From the NCBI RefSeq assembly GCF_025837095.1, contig NZ_CP107551.1:4024668-4088667 (forward strand): DNA of 64,000 bases, read 5' to 3'. A program made the position numbers and the translations under genes. Under the pieces are notes generated by a model. The model saw only the letters and a program-made list of their open reading frames with translations. It was not told the origin of the DNA and did not search any database. Origin of the DNA: Rhodococcus sp. Z13. Lineage in GTDB: Bacteria > Actinomycetota > Actinomycetes > Mycobacteriales > Mycobacteriaceae. Each line of letters opens with the position of its first letter. The stretch's first letter is position 1. Of the stretch, positions 22,636 to 30,921 are shown one piece after another.

Positions 22636-24267
22636 TCAGCTCGCCAGCACCTGTGGCGCCGCCGCGCACTGTCCCTGGGCACGGCGCAACGCCGTGAACA
22701 CCGCGCCGGTGTCCGAACCGTCCACCACGGCGGCGATGTGCGCGTCGGGCCGGACGATCCACACCTCGTGCGGCTTCGCTTCCAGCACCGAGGCGAGCAG
22801 TCCGGTGTGGTCGATCTCCGGCAGGGCGTGGATGCGCAGCGGCGCGGAGGTGGCGGTCAGGGCGATGTCCCGCAGCAGCGCCGGGTCGACGTCGTCGCCG
22901 TGCAGCAGCAGGAAGCCGTCGCGGGCGATACTCCGCAACCGGGTCTCGCCGCGACCGCGGACCGTCACCGGCAGGTCCGGCACCAGCACACCGGGCACCG
23001 GGTCCGGGCTGTGGCCGCGTTCGGGCCGGCCCCCGAACGGACGCTCCGGATCCGCGGTGGTCAGCGGGGAGTCGACGTACCAGAAGGGCTCGGACAGGCG
23101 TCCCGAATCCACCAGGCGACAGGCCTGTTCGTCTGTGTGCGCCGCTTCGAGGATCCCGAGTCGCCGGGCCGCCTGTTCGTCGTCCTGCGGCACGAGGAAG
23201 TCCATGGTCGCCGCCGTGACGTCGAGGTTCTCCCGGGCCGCGGCGCGGCGTTCGAGGTCGTAGCTGTCGAGCAGGGAGTCGCCGGCCCAGCCCCGCAGCA
23301 CGAACGCCAGTTTCCACGCGGCGTTCTCGGCGTCGAGGACACCGGAGTTGAGGCCCCGCGCCCCGAACGGCGACACGATGTGCGCGCAGTCCCCGGCGAG
23401 CAGGATCCGGCCCACCCGCATGCGGTCGGCGAGACGAGCGTGGAAGCGGTACACAGACTTCCACACGATCTCGTAGTCGACGTCGCCGATGATGCGGCGG
23501 ATGCGGCGGTCGAGCGCGCCGGATTCCGCCTCGGCGTCGAGGTCGTAGTCGCCGGGCACCTGCCAGTCGATGCGGAAGGTCGAGTCCGGGCAGGGGTGGA
23601 TGAGCACCTGCCGCCCCGGATTCCACTCGGGGTCGAAGTGGAAGCGGCGTTCGTTGCCCCAGCCGGGGATGTCGGCCCGGATGTCGCAGATGAGGAACTT
23701 GTCGTCGAACGACCGTCCCGGGAACTCGACGCCGAGCTGCCGACGCAGGTCCCGGGCCCGGGAGCCGGCGGCGAGGACGACGTGGTCGGCCGTCACGGTC
23801 ACCGGTCCCGAGGACGTCTCGCAGTGCAACCGGACCTCGTGCTCGTCCTGGTCGACGGACGTGACGGTGTGGTCCCACCGCACGTCGATCGACGGTTGCG
23901 CCGCGATGGCCTCGTCCATGAGCTGTTCGGTGCGCGTCTGCGAGATGTTGACGAAGGGCGGGAACTCCGACCGTCCGTGGTCGACGAAAGGCTGTGCGAA
24001 CAGCTCCGTGTCGCGGTGGAAGGTGCGGGCGATCTCCCAGGTGACGCCCTCGTCCGCGATCCGCCGGCCGACACCGACGGCCTCCCAGACCTCGAGCACG
24101 TCGCGCTGCTGGCAGATGGCCTTCGACCCGATGGGGTCGCGTTCGGGGCGGCCGTCGAGCAGCACGACCCGGATTCCCCAGCGGGCCAGCAGCAGTGCCG
24201 TGGTCTGGCCGACCGGTCCGTTGCCGACGACCGCGACGGTGCCGGAGTGGATGTTCTTCACGCCCAT
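22636..24267 (-). CDS. FAD-dependent aromatic hydroxylase (MhpA-like)
   Basis: 543 residues, flavoprotein monooxygenase class A. The FAD-binding GxGxxG segment is TVAVVGNGPVGQTTALLLA (residues 10-28), the DG motif region is HVVLAAGSRARDLRR, and the second FAD motif GRILLAGDCAHIVSPFGARG has its GD at 292-293. The C-terminal thioredoxin-like domain of the 3-(3-hydroxyphenyl)propionate/resorcinol-hydroxylase group is present from about residue 400. It would ortho- or para-hydroxylate a phenolic acid using NAD(P)H and O2. The ATG at 24267 has GGAGG eight bases upstream. A metallo-hydrolase follows upstream in the same direction, and a MarR gene diverges, forming a small aromatic-degradation unit. 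Confidence 0.85.
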   Translation of the reverse strand: MGVKNIHSGTVAVVGNGPVGQTTALLLARWGIRVVLLDGRPERDPIGSKAICQQRDVLEVWEAVGVGRRIADEGVTWEIARTFHRDTELFAQPFVDHGRSEFPPFVNISQTRTEQLMDEAIAAQPSIDVRWDHTVTSVDQDEHEVRLHCETSSGPVTVTADHVVLAAGSRARDLRRQLGVEFPGRSFDDKFLICDIRADIPGWGNERRFHFDPEWNPGRQVLIHPCPDSTFRIDWQVPGDYDLDAEAESGALDRRIRRIIGDVDYEIVWKSVYRFHARLADRMRVGRILLAGDCAHIVSPFGARGLNSGVLDAENAAWKLAFVLRGWAGDSLLDSYDLERRAAARENLDVTAATMDFLVPQDDEQAARRLGILEAAHTDEQACRLVDSGRLSEPFWYVDSPLTTADPERPFGGRPERGHSPDPVPGVLVPDLPVTVRGRGETRLRSIARDGFLLLHGDDVDPALLRDIALTATSAPLRIHALPEIDHTGLLASVLEAKPHEVWIVRPDAHIAAVVDGSDTGAVFTALRRAQGQCAAAPQVLAS

Positions 24268-24309
24268 GAGCTCGTCCTCCTGCTTCTCGTCCGGGCCTGT
24301 CGTCCGGGC

Positions 24310-25272
24310 TCAGCCCTGCAGCTGGGCCCAGACCTCGCGGTCGCGTTCGGCGGTCCAGATGACGGGCCGTTCGATGCCGGAGAGTTCGTCCCACAGGCGC
24401 GAGACGTCGAAGGGCAGGCAGTGCTCGAAGATCGGCCAGTGCCCGTACTGCTCGTACAGGGCCGCGTGGGTGGCCTCGAAGGCCTCCTTGAGGGTGCCGC
24501 CGCGCTGCTGCACCGCACCCACCTCGCGGATCATGGTGGCCAGGAAGTGGCGGGTCTGCTCGATCGCGGCGTCGACCTCCTCGCGGCCGCGGCTGACGGC
24601 CCCGCGGCCGCCGACGAGCGTCTCGGCGCCGAGGGCCTTGACGGCGTCGAGGGTGCCGGTCGCCCAGTCGCGGTGGAAGGCGTCGCCGGTGTAGAGCGCG
24701 GCCTGGGCCTCGACGAGATCGCCGGCGAACAGGATCTTCTGCTTCGGCAGCCACGCGACGATGTCGCCCTCGGTGTGGCCGCGGCCGAGGAACTGCAGGA
24801 CCAGATCGCCGCGGTCGCCGCCGAGGTCGATGGTCAGGCGGTCGGAGAAGGTCGCCGTGGGCCAGGTGAGGCCGGGGACGCTCTCGGCGCCCTTGGCCAG
24901 GCGCGGCATCCGGCCGAACTCCGATTCCCAGTCCTCACGGCCGCGTTCGGCGATGAGCTTGTAGGTGTTCTCGTGGGCGACGATGGTCTCGGCGTCGAAC
25001 GCGGAGGCGCCGAGGACGCGCACCGCGTGGTAGTGCGACAGGACGAGATAGCGCACCGGCTTGTCGGTGTGCTCGCGCAGCTTGGCGAGCCAGTCCTGGG
25101 CAGCGACAGGGGTGGCGAGCGCCTCGAAGCAGACGACGAAGTCTTCCCCCTCGATGGCGCCGATGTTGGGGTCACCCTCGGCGGTGAGGGCGTACACGCC
25201 GTCGGCGAGCACCTCGAGGGTCTGTTGCTTCTCCCCCAGGTCGGCGGAGGAGGCGAAGGAGAGTGCGGTCAT
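24310..25272 (-). CDS. Metallo-beta-lactamase-fold hydrolase with degenerate metal site
   Basis: 320 residues from the ATG at 25272. The MBL core is visible: PVRYLVLSHYHAVRVLGA (residues 72-89), LQFLGRGHTEGDIVAW with His166 and Asp170, and KILFAGDLVE with Asp185. The canonical HxHxDH is here H80-Y-H82-A-V84-R85: the two first histidines remain but the Asp-His pair is replaced by Val-Arg, so the second metal site should be lost or altered. The C-terminal region (about 240-320) has no assigned role. It is encoded just upstream of the flavin hydroxylase and diverges from a MarR gene whose gap carries TCAAA-NN-TTTGA palindromes. Function probably ester or thioester hydrolysis, uncertain. Confidence 0.75.
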   Translation of the reverse strand: MTALSFASSADLGEKQQTLEVLADGVYALTAEGDPNIGAIEGEDFVVCFEALATPVAAQDWLAKLREHTDKPVRYLVLSHYHAVRVLGASAFDAETIVAHENTYKLIAERGREDWESEFGRMPRLAKGAESVPGLTWPTATFSDRLTIDLGGDRGDLVLQFLGRGHTEGDIVAWLPKQKILFAGDLVEAQAALYTGDAFHRDWATGTLDAVKALGAETLVGGRGAVSRGREEVDAAIEQTRHFLATMIREVGAVQQRGGTLKEAFEATHAALYEQYGHWPIFEHCLPFDVSRLWDELSGIERPVIWTAERDREVWAQLQG

Positions 25273-25291
25273 CGGAGAACACCTCGATTGA

Positions 25292-25355
25292 TCAAAGGTT
25301 TGAACGAATACGAGGGCAATGTAAGCACCGCCACACGAAATGCGCAAGCCTTTGA
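25292..25355. promoter_or_regulatory. Candidate MarR operator pair in divergent promoter
   Basis: TCAAAGGTTTGA at 25292-25303 is a perfect 12-bp palindrome, and a weaker copy GCAAGCCTTTGA lies at 25344-25355. Both are in the 130-base gap between the metallo-hydrolase (leftward) and marR (rightward). The size and symmetry fit a MarR dimer site, so autoregulation together with control of the hydrolase-hydroxylase genes is likely. A related palindrome, TCAAATATTTGA, is at 25990-26001. Confidence 0.5.
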
Positions 25356-25402
25356 CTATTTTCTGCGACATCCCGGACGCTCGCGCCTCTACTGTTACGG
25401 GC

Positions 25403-25942
25403 ATGGCCGAACGCCCCGAGAACCTCGACGACCTGGACTTCCTGTCGTTCATCGACTTCGCGGTCGACCGGACGACCAGCGAGATACCCGAGGTGGACCC
25501 CAAGGCGATGCGACTGGGGCTCGGACTCACCCGCGTCGCGAGCGCGATGATCTACGACCTCGAGGCCGAGGTGCACCGCCCCTCGGGCTGGAGCTGGCCC
25601 GGCTTCCGCATCCTGTTCGTGCTGTGGCTGGCCGGCCCCAGCGACGCCAAGCGCGTCGCACGCCTGTCCGGCGCGAGCCGGGCCGCGGTGTCGGCGCTGG
25701 TCAACACCCTGGAGCGGGACGGGCTGGTGCACCGGCGACGGTCGAGCACCGACCGGCGGGCGGTGGAGCTGTCGCTGACCGAGGCCGGTCGCGAGGTCAT
25801 CACCGACACCTACATCCGGCACAACCAGCGCGAGCAGACCTGGGCGAAGGCGCTCACCGGCCCGGAGCAGACGATCCTGATCGGCCTGCTCGAGAAGCTC
25901 GCGCAGGCGGCGACCGGCACGGACGTCCACACCCGCGAATGA
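25403..25942 (+). CDS. MarR family transcriptional regulator
   Basis: 179 residues from the ATG at 25403. The winged helix is clear: WSWPGFRILFVLWLAGPSDAKRVARLSGASRAAVSALVNTLE (split recognition region at about residues 60-100), then the wing RDGLVHRRRSSTDRRAVELSLTEAG. The N-terminal 55 residues are longer than average for MarR. Divergent from the metallo-hydrolase/hydroxylase genes, it probably represses them until a phenolic ligand binds. An upstream in-frame ATG at 25340 overlaps the proposed operator, so it is less likely. A terminator hairpin follows. Confidence 0.87.
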   Translation: MAERPENLDDLDFLSFIDFAVDRTTSEIPEVDPKAMRLGLGLTRVASAMIYDLEAEVHRPSGWSWPGFRILFVLWLAGPSDAKRVARLSGASRAAVSALVNTLERDGLVHRRRSSTDRRAVELSLTEAGREVITDTYIRHNQREQTWAKALTGPEQTILIGLLEKLAQAATGTDVHTRE

Positions 25943-25947
25943 ACCGC

Positions 25948-25981
25948 GCCCCTCGGCGTGTGTGCGGTCACACCGAGGGGC
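25948..25981. terminator. Hairpin terminator after marR
   Basis: GCCCCTCGG at 25948-25956 pairs with CCGAGGGGC at 25973-25981, with an additional GTGT/ACAC pairing in the loop. It lies between the convergent marR and acyl-CoA dehydrogenase genes. Confidence 0.75.
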
Positions 25982-26025
25982 ACAGTTGTTCAAATATTTG
26001 ATTTACTTGTGCGCTGGCTCCGGTG

Positions 26026-27066
26026 TCAGCGTGCCGGACCGCCGGCGATGAGGGCCCACACGTCCGGCGCCGACGTCGCCGCGGCGAGCAGCTCGGCGTC
26101 CCACGATGCGACCGTGCCGAACTCGCTGCGCCACGACAGGATCCGGTTGGCGTGCCGGTGCAGCTCGTGTTCCATCGTGAACCCGATCGCGCCGAACGCC
26201 TGGTGGGCGTTGCGGGTGACGACCGAGGCGGCGTGCCCCGCGCACGAGGCGGCCGCCGCGATCGCGAACCGGGTCGACGCCTCGCCGAAACCCCCGGCGC
26301 GGACCGCGTCGATCGCCGCGTCCGTCGCGGCGTGGGCGAGCGACGCCTCGGTGGCGATGTCGGCGACGAGATGCTGCACCGCCTGGAACCTCGCGAGGGG
26401 CCGGCCGAACTGCACACGCGCCGTGGTGTGTTCGACGGTGAGGTCGAGGATCCGGTCCATCGCACCCACCGACTGCAGGGCCCGCAGCAGGGCGCCGCGG
26501 TAGCGGAACTGCTCCGCGACACCGTCCGGCACCGCGGCTCCGGTGAGCGTCGTCGTGTCGAGCCGGAGGTGGTCGCGCGGTTCGGCCGCGAGGTTCACGG
26601 ACTCGGTGAGTTCGACGTCGCGGCGCGGGATCTCGGCGACCCGCCATCCCTCACCCGAGTCCCACAGCACGACGAGTGCGTCGGCGTAGCGGGCCCACGG
26701 CACGTGCCGGGCCGTTCCGTCCCCGTCGAGCAGCGCGGCGGTACGCACGGCCGGCTCGACCGGCAGCCCCGCGGTCTCGAGCAGCCATCCTGCGAGCAGG
26801 TCGTTCTCCCCGAGCGGCACCGCTGCCGCGGCACCCCCGGCGGCCTCGTGCAGCAGCGCGGCCTCGAGCCAGCCCGCACCGCTGCCGCCGGTGGCCTCCG
26901 AGCCGGTCAGTCGGTCGAGTCCCAGTTCGGTGAGGGTCGTCCACAGTTCCCGGTCGAGTTCGATCACCTCACCGATGCGGTGGTCGTCGCCCGGGGTGAA
27001 CAGGTCGGACAGCATCTGCGCGAAGTCACGCAGTTCGGTCGTCTCCAGGATGTCGTGTCCGCTCAT
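26026..27066 (-). CDS. Acyl-CoA dehydrogenase family protein, small partner subunit
   Basis: 346 residues from the ATG at 27066, overlapping the upstream dehydrogenase stop by ATGA. The N-terminal two thirds are divergent and lack the TEPxxGSD FAD loop. The C-terminal helical domain is recognisable: ALQSVGAMDRILDLTVEHTTARVQFGRPLARFQAVQHLVADI and ASVVTRNAHQAFGAIGFTMEHELHRH. Such shortened partners occur in the alpha2beta2 acyl-CoA dehydrogenases of steroid side-chain degradation, where one subunit holds most of the active site and the other completes FAD binding. Pairing with the gene immediately upstream is strongly suggested by the overlap and equal spacing. Catalysis by this subunit alone is unlikely. 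Confidence 0.82.
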   Translation of the reverse strand: MSGHDILETTELRDFAQMLSDLFTPGDDHRIGEVIELDRELWTTLTELGLDRLTGSEATGGSGAGWLEAALLHEAAGGAAAAVPLGENDLLAGWLLETAGLPVEPAVRTAALLDGDGTARHVPWARYADALVVLWDSGEGWRVAEIPRRDVELTESVNLAAEPRDHLRLDTTTLTGAAVPDGVAEQFRYRGALLRALQSVGAMDRILDLTVEHTTARVQFGRPLARFQAVQHLVADIATEASLAHAATDAAIDAVRAGGFGEASTRFAIAAAASCAGHAASVVTRNAHQAFGAIGFTMEHELHRHANRILSWRSEFGTVASWDAELLAAATSAPDVWALIAGGPAR

Positions 27067-28208
27067 CGCATTCCCAATCCTCGTGCGATGACCCCGCGCA
27101 GGATCTCGCTGGTTCCGCCGCGCAGTGTGAAGCCCGGACACTGCATGACGCCGGCCCGCACGAGCTGCGCGAGATGATCGTCCGCCGCGGTGTAGCCGAC
27201 GAGTTCGTCGGCGAGATCGGCGAGGTCGCCCTCGGTCCCGGTGCCGAGCACCTTCACCACCGAGGCGGCGAGATCGGCCTTCTCCCCGCGTTCGAGGGAC
27301 TCGGACACCGCCGTCGACATGCGGTGCAGGCCCGCCATGCGGCCGATGACCGCCCCGAGCCGGGTGTCGGCCTCGACCTTCCCCTCGGCGACACCGCGGA
27401 CGAGGGATTCGAGCACCCCGAAGGTGGACAGGAAGCGTTCGGGGCCGCTGCGTTCGTAACCGAGTTCGCTGGTGACCTGCTCCCAGCCCGCGCCGATCGC
27501 TCCGAGGACGAGGTCGTCGGGGACGAAGACGTCGTCGAGTACCACCTCGTTGAAGTGGTGGTCACCGGACATCGACAGGATCGGCCGGATCGTCACGCCC
27601 GGGGAGTCGAGCAGGACGATGAACTGGCTGAGCCCGTCGTGCCGGTGCGCCGGATCGAGCGGGGCGGAGCGGGCCAGCGCGAAGAAGGCGTCGGCGTGGT
27701 GCGCGCCCGACGTCCACAGCTTCGTCCCGTTGATCCGCCAGCCGCCGTCCACGCGGGTCGCCTTCGTCTTCACGCTCGCGAGGTCGGATCCGGACTCGGG
27801 CTCGGACATGCCGATGGCCCAGCAGATCTCACCGGCGGCGATGCCCGGCAGGAACCGTCGCTTCTGTTCCTCCGTGCCGTACTTCAGCAGCGAGGGTGCG
27901 GCCTGCCGGTCGGCGACCCACTGCGCCGCGACCGGGGCGCCCACCGCGAGGAGTTCTTCGGTGACGACGAACCGCTCCATGAAGGTGCGGCCGTGCCCGC
28001 CGTACTCGACGGGGATGGTCATGCCCACCCAGCCGCGGGCGGCGAGCGCCCGGGTGAACTCGGGGTTCCAGCGGGTCAGCCAGGTGTCGATGCCGGGGGT
28101 GAACACCCCCGCCTCGATCTGTTCCTTCAGGAACGCCCGCACCTCGGCGCGGAGTTCGGCGAGGGCCGGATCGGGGGTGCCGGCGCGCGGCACGAGTCGT
28201 GTGCTCAT
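27063..28208 (-). CDS. Acyl-CoA dehydrogenase, large partner subunit
   Basis: 381 residues from the ATG at 28208 with AAGGA five bases upstream. Typical motifs are GMTIPVEYGGHGRTFMERFVV, GEICWAIGMSEPESGSDLAS (FAD/substrate loop), WTSGAHHADAFFALARS and FTLRGGTSEILRGVIA at the C-terminus. The usual YEGT catalytic glutamate position is RGGT, so the base would have to come from elsewhere, as in FadE proteins that work as heterotetramers. Its start overlaps the tetR stop and its stop overlaps the small-subunit start by four bases each, making a tight tetR-fadE-fadE operon. The substrate is likely a bulky acyl-CoA. Confidence 0.85.
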   Translation of the reverse strand: MSTRLVPRAGTPDPALAELRAEVRAFLKEQIEAGVFTPGIDTWLTRWNPEFTRALAARGWVGMTIPVEYGGHGRTFMERFVVTEELLAVGAPVAAQWVADRQAAPSLLKYGTEEQKRRFLPGIAAGEICWAIGMSEPESGSDLASVKTKATRVDGGWRINGTKLWTSGAHHADAFFALARSAPLDPAHRHDGLSQFIVLLDSPGVTIRPILSMSGDHHFNEVVLDDVFVPDDLVLGAIGAGWEQVTSELGYERSGPERFLSTFGVLESLVRGVAEGKVEADTRLGAVIGRMAGLHRMSTAVSESLERGEKADLAASVVKVLGTGTEGDLADLADELVGYTAADDHLAQLVRAGVMQCPGFTLRGGTSEILRGVIARGLGMR

Positions 28209-28828
28209 GATGATCCTTCTGTTCCGCGGGGACGGTCGATCGTCTCGTTCGGGCACAGCAGTGCGAGTGCCATCTGCGCGTAGCGGTCGGCGATCTCGTC
28301 CGGCCCGTCGGGACCGTCGGGGTCGTACCAGTTCGCGATCGCGGAGGTCATGGCGAGGATCGCGCGACGGCAGTCGTCGGGGTGCCGGGTGGTGAACACC
28401 CCTTGTTCGACACCGCGTTCGATGATGTCGCGGATGCGCCCCTTGCCGACGCGCCGCCGCTGCTCGTACAGTCGCGCCCCCTCGGGTTCGAGGTTGCGCA
28501 CCTCCGTCGCGACCATCCGCCCGTGCTCGGGGAACTTCGTGCGGAAGACGACGTTCCCCCGCACGAAGGCCCGGAGTTGTTCGAGGGGATCGTCACCGGC
28601 ACCGGCCAGTTCGGCGTCGCACACGGCGTCGTAGGCGTCGACGCCGTCGAGCAGGATGGCCAGCAGGAGGTCCTGCTTGCTCTTGTAGTGGTAGTACAGG
28701 GCGGACAGGCTCACCCCCGCCTCCTGGGCGATGGCCCGGATCGAGGCGGCACCGTATCCGTTGCGCACGAATTCCTTCCGCCCTGCCTCGATGAAGACCC
28801 GCTGCTTCGGGGACGGTGTTCTCACCAC
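28205..28828 (-). CDS. TetR family transcriptional regulator
   Basis: 207 residues. The N-terminal HTH is NGYGAASIRAIAQEAGVSLSALYYHYKSKQDLLLAI, the standard TetR form, followed by a helical ligand domain with VVFRTKFPEHGRMVATEVRNLEP. A GTG at 28828 and a second at 28825 are both near AGGAG; 28828 gives the closer spacing of five. The gene begins an operon with two acyl-CoA dehydrogenase genes. The palindrome AACGATCGTT in front of the nearby crotonase gene (30922-30931) is a plausible target. The likely ligand is an acyl-CoA. Confidence 0.87.
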   Translation of the reverse strand: MVRTPSPKQRVFIEAGRKEFVRNGYGAASIRAIAQEAGVSLSALYYHYKSKQDLLLAILLDGVDAYDAVCDAELAGAGDDPLEQLRAFVRGNVVFRTKFPEHGRMVATEVRNLEPEGARLYEQRRRVGKGRIRDIIERGVEQGVFTTRHPDDCRRAILAMTSAIANWYDPDGPDGPDEIADRYAQMALALLCPNETIDRPRGTEGSS

Positions 28829-28864
28829 GTCGCTCCTGCCGGTACGCCCTGCAGCCCTATGGTT

Positions 28865-30022
28865 CTACAGCCCCAGATCCTTGGAGATGATGGTCTTCAT
28901 GACCTCGCTGGTGCCGCCGTAGATGCGGGTCACGCGGGTGTCGGCGTACAGCCGGGCGATGGGGTACTCGGTGATGTAGCCGTAGCCGCCGTGCAGCTGC
29001 AGGCACTTGTCGATGACGCGGCCGGCGACCTCGGTGCAGAACAGCTTGGCGCGGGCCGCATCCGCGACCGTGAGTTCCCTGCGGTCGAGCAGTTCGAGGC
29101 AGTGGTCGACGTAGACCCGGGCGGCCTGGGTCTCGGCGGAGCACTCGGCGAGCACGAACTTGGTGTTCTGGAAGGAGGCGACCGGCTTGCCGAACACCTT
29201 GCGTTCCTTGGTGTACGCGATGGCGTGGGCGATGGCGGCCTCGGCGAAACCGACCTGGTTCAGCGCGATGCTGATGCGTTCCTGGGGCAGGTTGTGGGTG
29301 AGGTACTCGAAGCCCTTGCCCTCCTCGCCGAGCAGGTTCTCCACCGGCACCTTCACGTCGGTGTAGGACAGTTCGGCGGTGTCCTGGGCGTGCAGGCCGA
29401 TCTTGTCGAGCTTGCGGCCGACCGCGAATCCCTCGGAGGCGGTGGGCACCGCGATGATCGACAGGCCGCCGCGGCGGTTCTCGGGGTCGAAGGGGGACGT
29501 GCGGCACACCGTGAGGACGAGATCGGCGGTGGCACCGCCGGTGATGAAGGTCTTGGCGCCGTTGACGATGTAGTGGGTGCCGTCCTCGGACAGTTTCGCG
29601 GAGGTGGCGATGTTCGCGAGGTCGGAGCCGGTGCCCGGTTCGGTCATCGCGATGGCGGTCATGATCGAGCCGTCGGCGAAGCCGGGGAGCCAGCGCTTCT
29701 TCTGTTCCTCGGTGGCGTATTCGAGCAGGTACGGCAGGATCAGGCAGGTGTGGACGGTGTAGGCGCCGAACGACACTCCCGCGCGGGAGACCTCCTCGAA
29801 CACGATGGTGTTGTACTTGAAGCTGGATTCGCCACCGCCGCCGTACTCCTCGGGAACCTGGACGCCGAGGATGCCGAGTTCCCCGAGCCGGTGGAAGAAT
29901 TCGCGCGGAGGATGCCCCGCCTCGTCCCATTCCTCACGATGGGGTGCGACTTCACGTTCGATGAAGTCGCGCACCATCTTCCGGAACTGTTCGTGTTCTT
30001 CGGTGAAGATCGTCCGCTGCAT
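28865..30022 (-). CDS. Acyl-CoA dehydrogenase (long-chain/isovaleryl-type active site)
   Basis: 385 residues from the ATG at 30022, AGGA six bases upstream. FAD loop: MTAIAMTEPGTGSDLANIAT; second loop FITGGATADLVLTVCR; C-terminal GGYGYITEYPIARLYADTRV and RIYGGTSEVMKTI. As the terminal motif has GGT instead of the EGT of medium-chain enzymes, the catalytic base is expected at Glu248 in NLPQERISIAL, the position used in long-chain and isovaleryl-CoA dehydrogenases. It probably oxidises long or branched acyl-CoA. Directly downstream of a crotonase gene in transcription order, it gives a dehydrogenation/hydration pair. Confidence 0.87.
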   Translation of the reverse strand: MQRTIFTEEHEQFRKMVRDFIEREVAPHREEWDEAGHPPREFFHRLGELGILGVQVPEEYGGGGESSFKYNTIVFEEVSRAGVSFGAYTVHTCLILPYLLEYATEEQKKRWLPGFADGSIMTAIAMTEPGTGSDLANIATSAKLSEDGTHYIVNGAKTFITGGATADLVLTVCRTSPFDPENRRGGLSIIAVPTASEGFAVGRKLDKIGLHAQDTAELSYTDVKVPVENLLGEEGKGFEYLTHNLPQERISIALNQVGFAEAAIAHAIAYTKERKVFGKPVASFQNTKFVLAECSAETQAARVYVDHCLELLDRRELTVADAARAKLFCTEVAGRVIDKCLQLHGGYGYITEYPIARLYADTRVTRIYGGTSEVMKTIISKDLGL

Positions 30023-30062
30023 GGTTCGTCCTGGGTTCGGGGGTTCGGGGTGGGAAAGACGT

Positions 30063-30872
30063 TCAGTTGCCGGTGAAGTCGCCGGTGCGGCGCTCGAGGA
30101 AGGCCGACAGGGCCTCGCGGTGGTCCTGGCTGTGGTGCGACAGCGCCTGGAGCGAGGCCGACAGCTCGAGCAGGGTGTCGAGGTCGACACGCTGGCCCTC
30201 GCGCAGCAGCTTCTTGGTCATGCGCAGCGCGTTCGGCGGGTTGACGGCGACGCGGTCGGCGAGGGCCCTGGCGGCGTCGAGGAGCTGCTCGGGTTCGACG
30301 ACCTGCGAGACCATGCCCCAGTCGAGGGCGGTGGCGGCGTCGACACGGTCGCCCGTGAACGCCATCTCGGCGGCGCGGGCCGCACCGACGGCGCGGGGCA
30401 GCAGCCAGGCTCCACCGTCGCCGGGGATGATGCCGAGCTTGACGAAGCTCTCCGCGAAGAACGCCTTCGTGGAGGCGATCCGCATGTCGCACATCATGGC
30501 GAGGTCGCAGCCGGCGCCGACGGCGGGACCGTTGACGGCGGCGATGATCGGGACCTCACAGTGGTAGATGGCCTTGGGCAGCCGCTGGATGCCGCGCCGG
30601 TAGCCCTCGCGGAGGGCGTGCGGGGCGCCGGCGAACATGCCGGTGCGGTCGGCCATGTCCTTGACGTTGCCGCCCGCGGAGAACGCCGAGCCGGCGCCGG
30701 TGAGGATCACGACGCGGGTGTCGATGTCGCGGTTCGCCTCGTCGACGAGTTCGACGAGTCGGTCGACGACCTCGTCACCCGAGATGGGGTTGCGGGCTTC
30801 GGGCAGGTTGATCGTCCAGGTCACGACGTGTCCGTCGCGGGTGCTCAGTACGACGTCCCGGGAATCCGACAT
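30063..30872 (-). CDS. Enoyl-CoA hydratase/crotonase family protein
   Basis: 269 residues from the ATG at 30872; an upstream in-frame GTG at 30905 would add 11 residues. The crotonase fold is clear: VVTWTINLPEARNPISGDEVV, GAGSAFSAGGNVKDM (first oxyanion peptide), VPIIAAVNGPAVGAGCDLAMMCDMRIAS (second), KLGIIPGDGGAWLLPRAVG and NALRMTKKLLREG. The second catalytic segment reads IPGDGG, keeping an acid near the position of the hydratase glutamate. It would hydrate or isomerise an enoyl-CoA. It is followed 40 bases later by an acyl-CoA dehydrogenase on the same strand; its promoter gap holds the palindrome AACGATCGTT. Confidence 0.86.
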   Translation of the reverse strand: MSDSRDVVLSTRDGHVVTWTINLPEARNPISGDEVVDRLVELVDEANRDIDTRVVILTGAGSAFSAGGNVKDMADRTGMFAGAPHALREGYRRGIQRLPKAIYHCEVPIIAAVNGPAVGAGCDLAMMCDMRIASTKAFFAESFVKLGIIPGDGGAWLLPRAVGAARAAEMAFTGDRVDAATALDWGMVSQVVEPEQLLDAARALADRVAVNPPNALRMTKKLLREGQRVDLDTLLELSASLQALSHHSQDHREALSAFLERRTGDFTGN

Positions 30873-30921
30873 GCGCGGGCAGTCCTTCCGATCGATGTGA
30901 CTCACGTCATGAATTTGGTCG

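Noticed and set aside
22738-26001. Very long plus-strand open frame (over 1000 codons) covering the monooxygenase, hydrolase and marR region
   Set aside because: It is antisense to clear genes with intact catalytic motifs, is dominated by Arg/Gly/Val/Asp typical of GC-rich shadows, and has no domain of its own.
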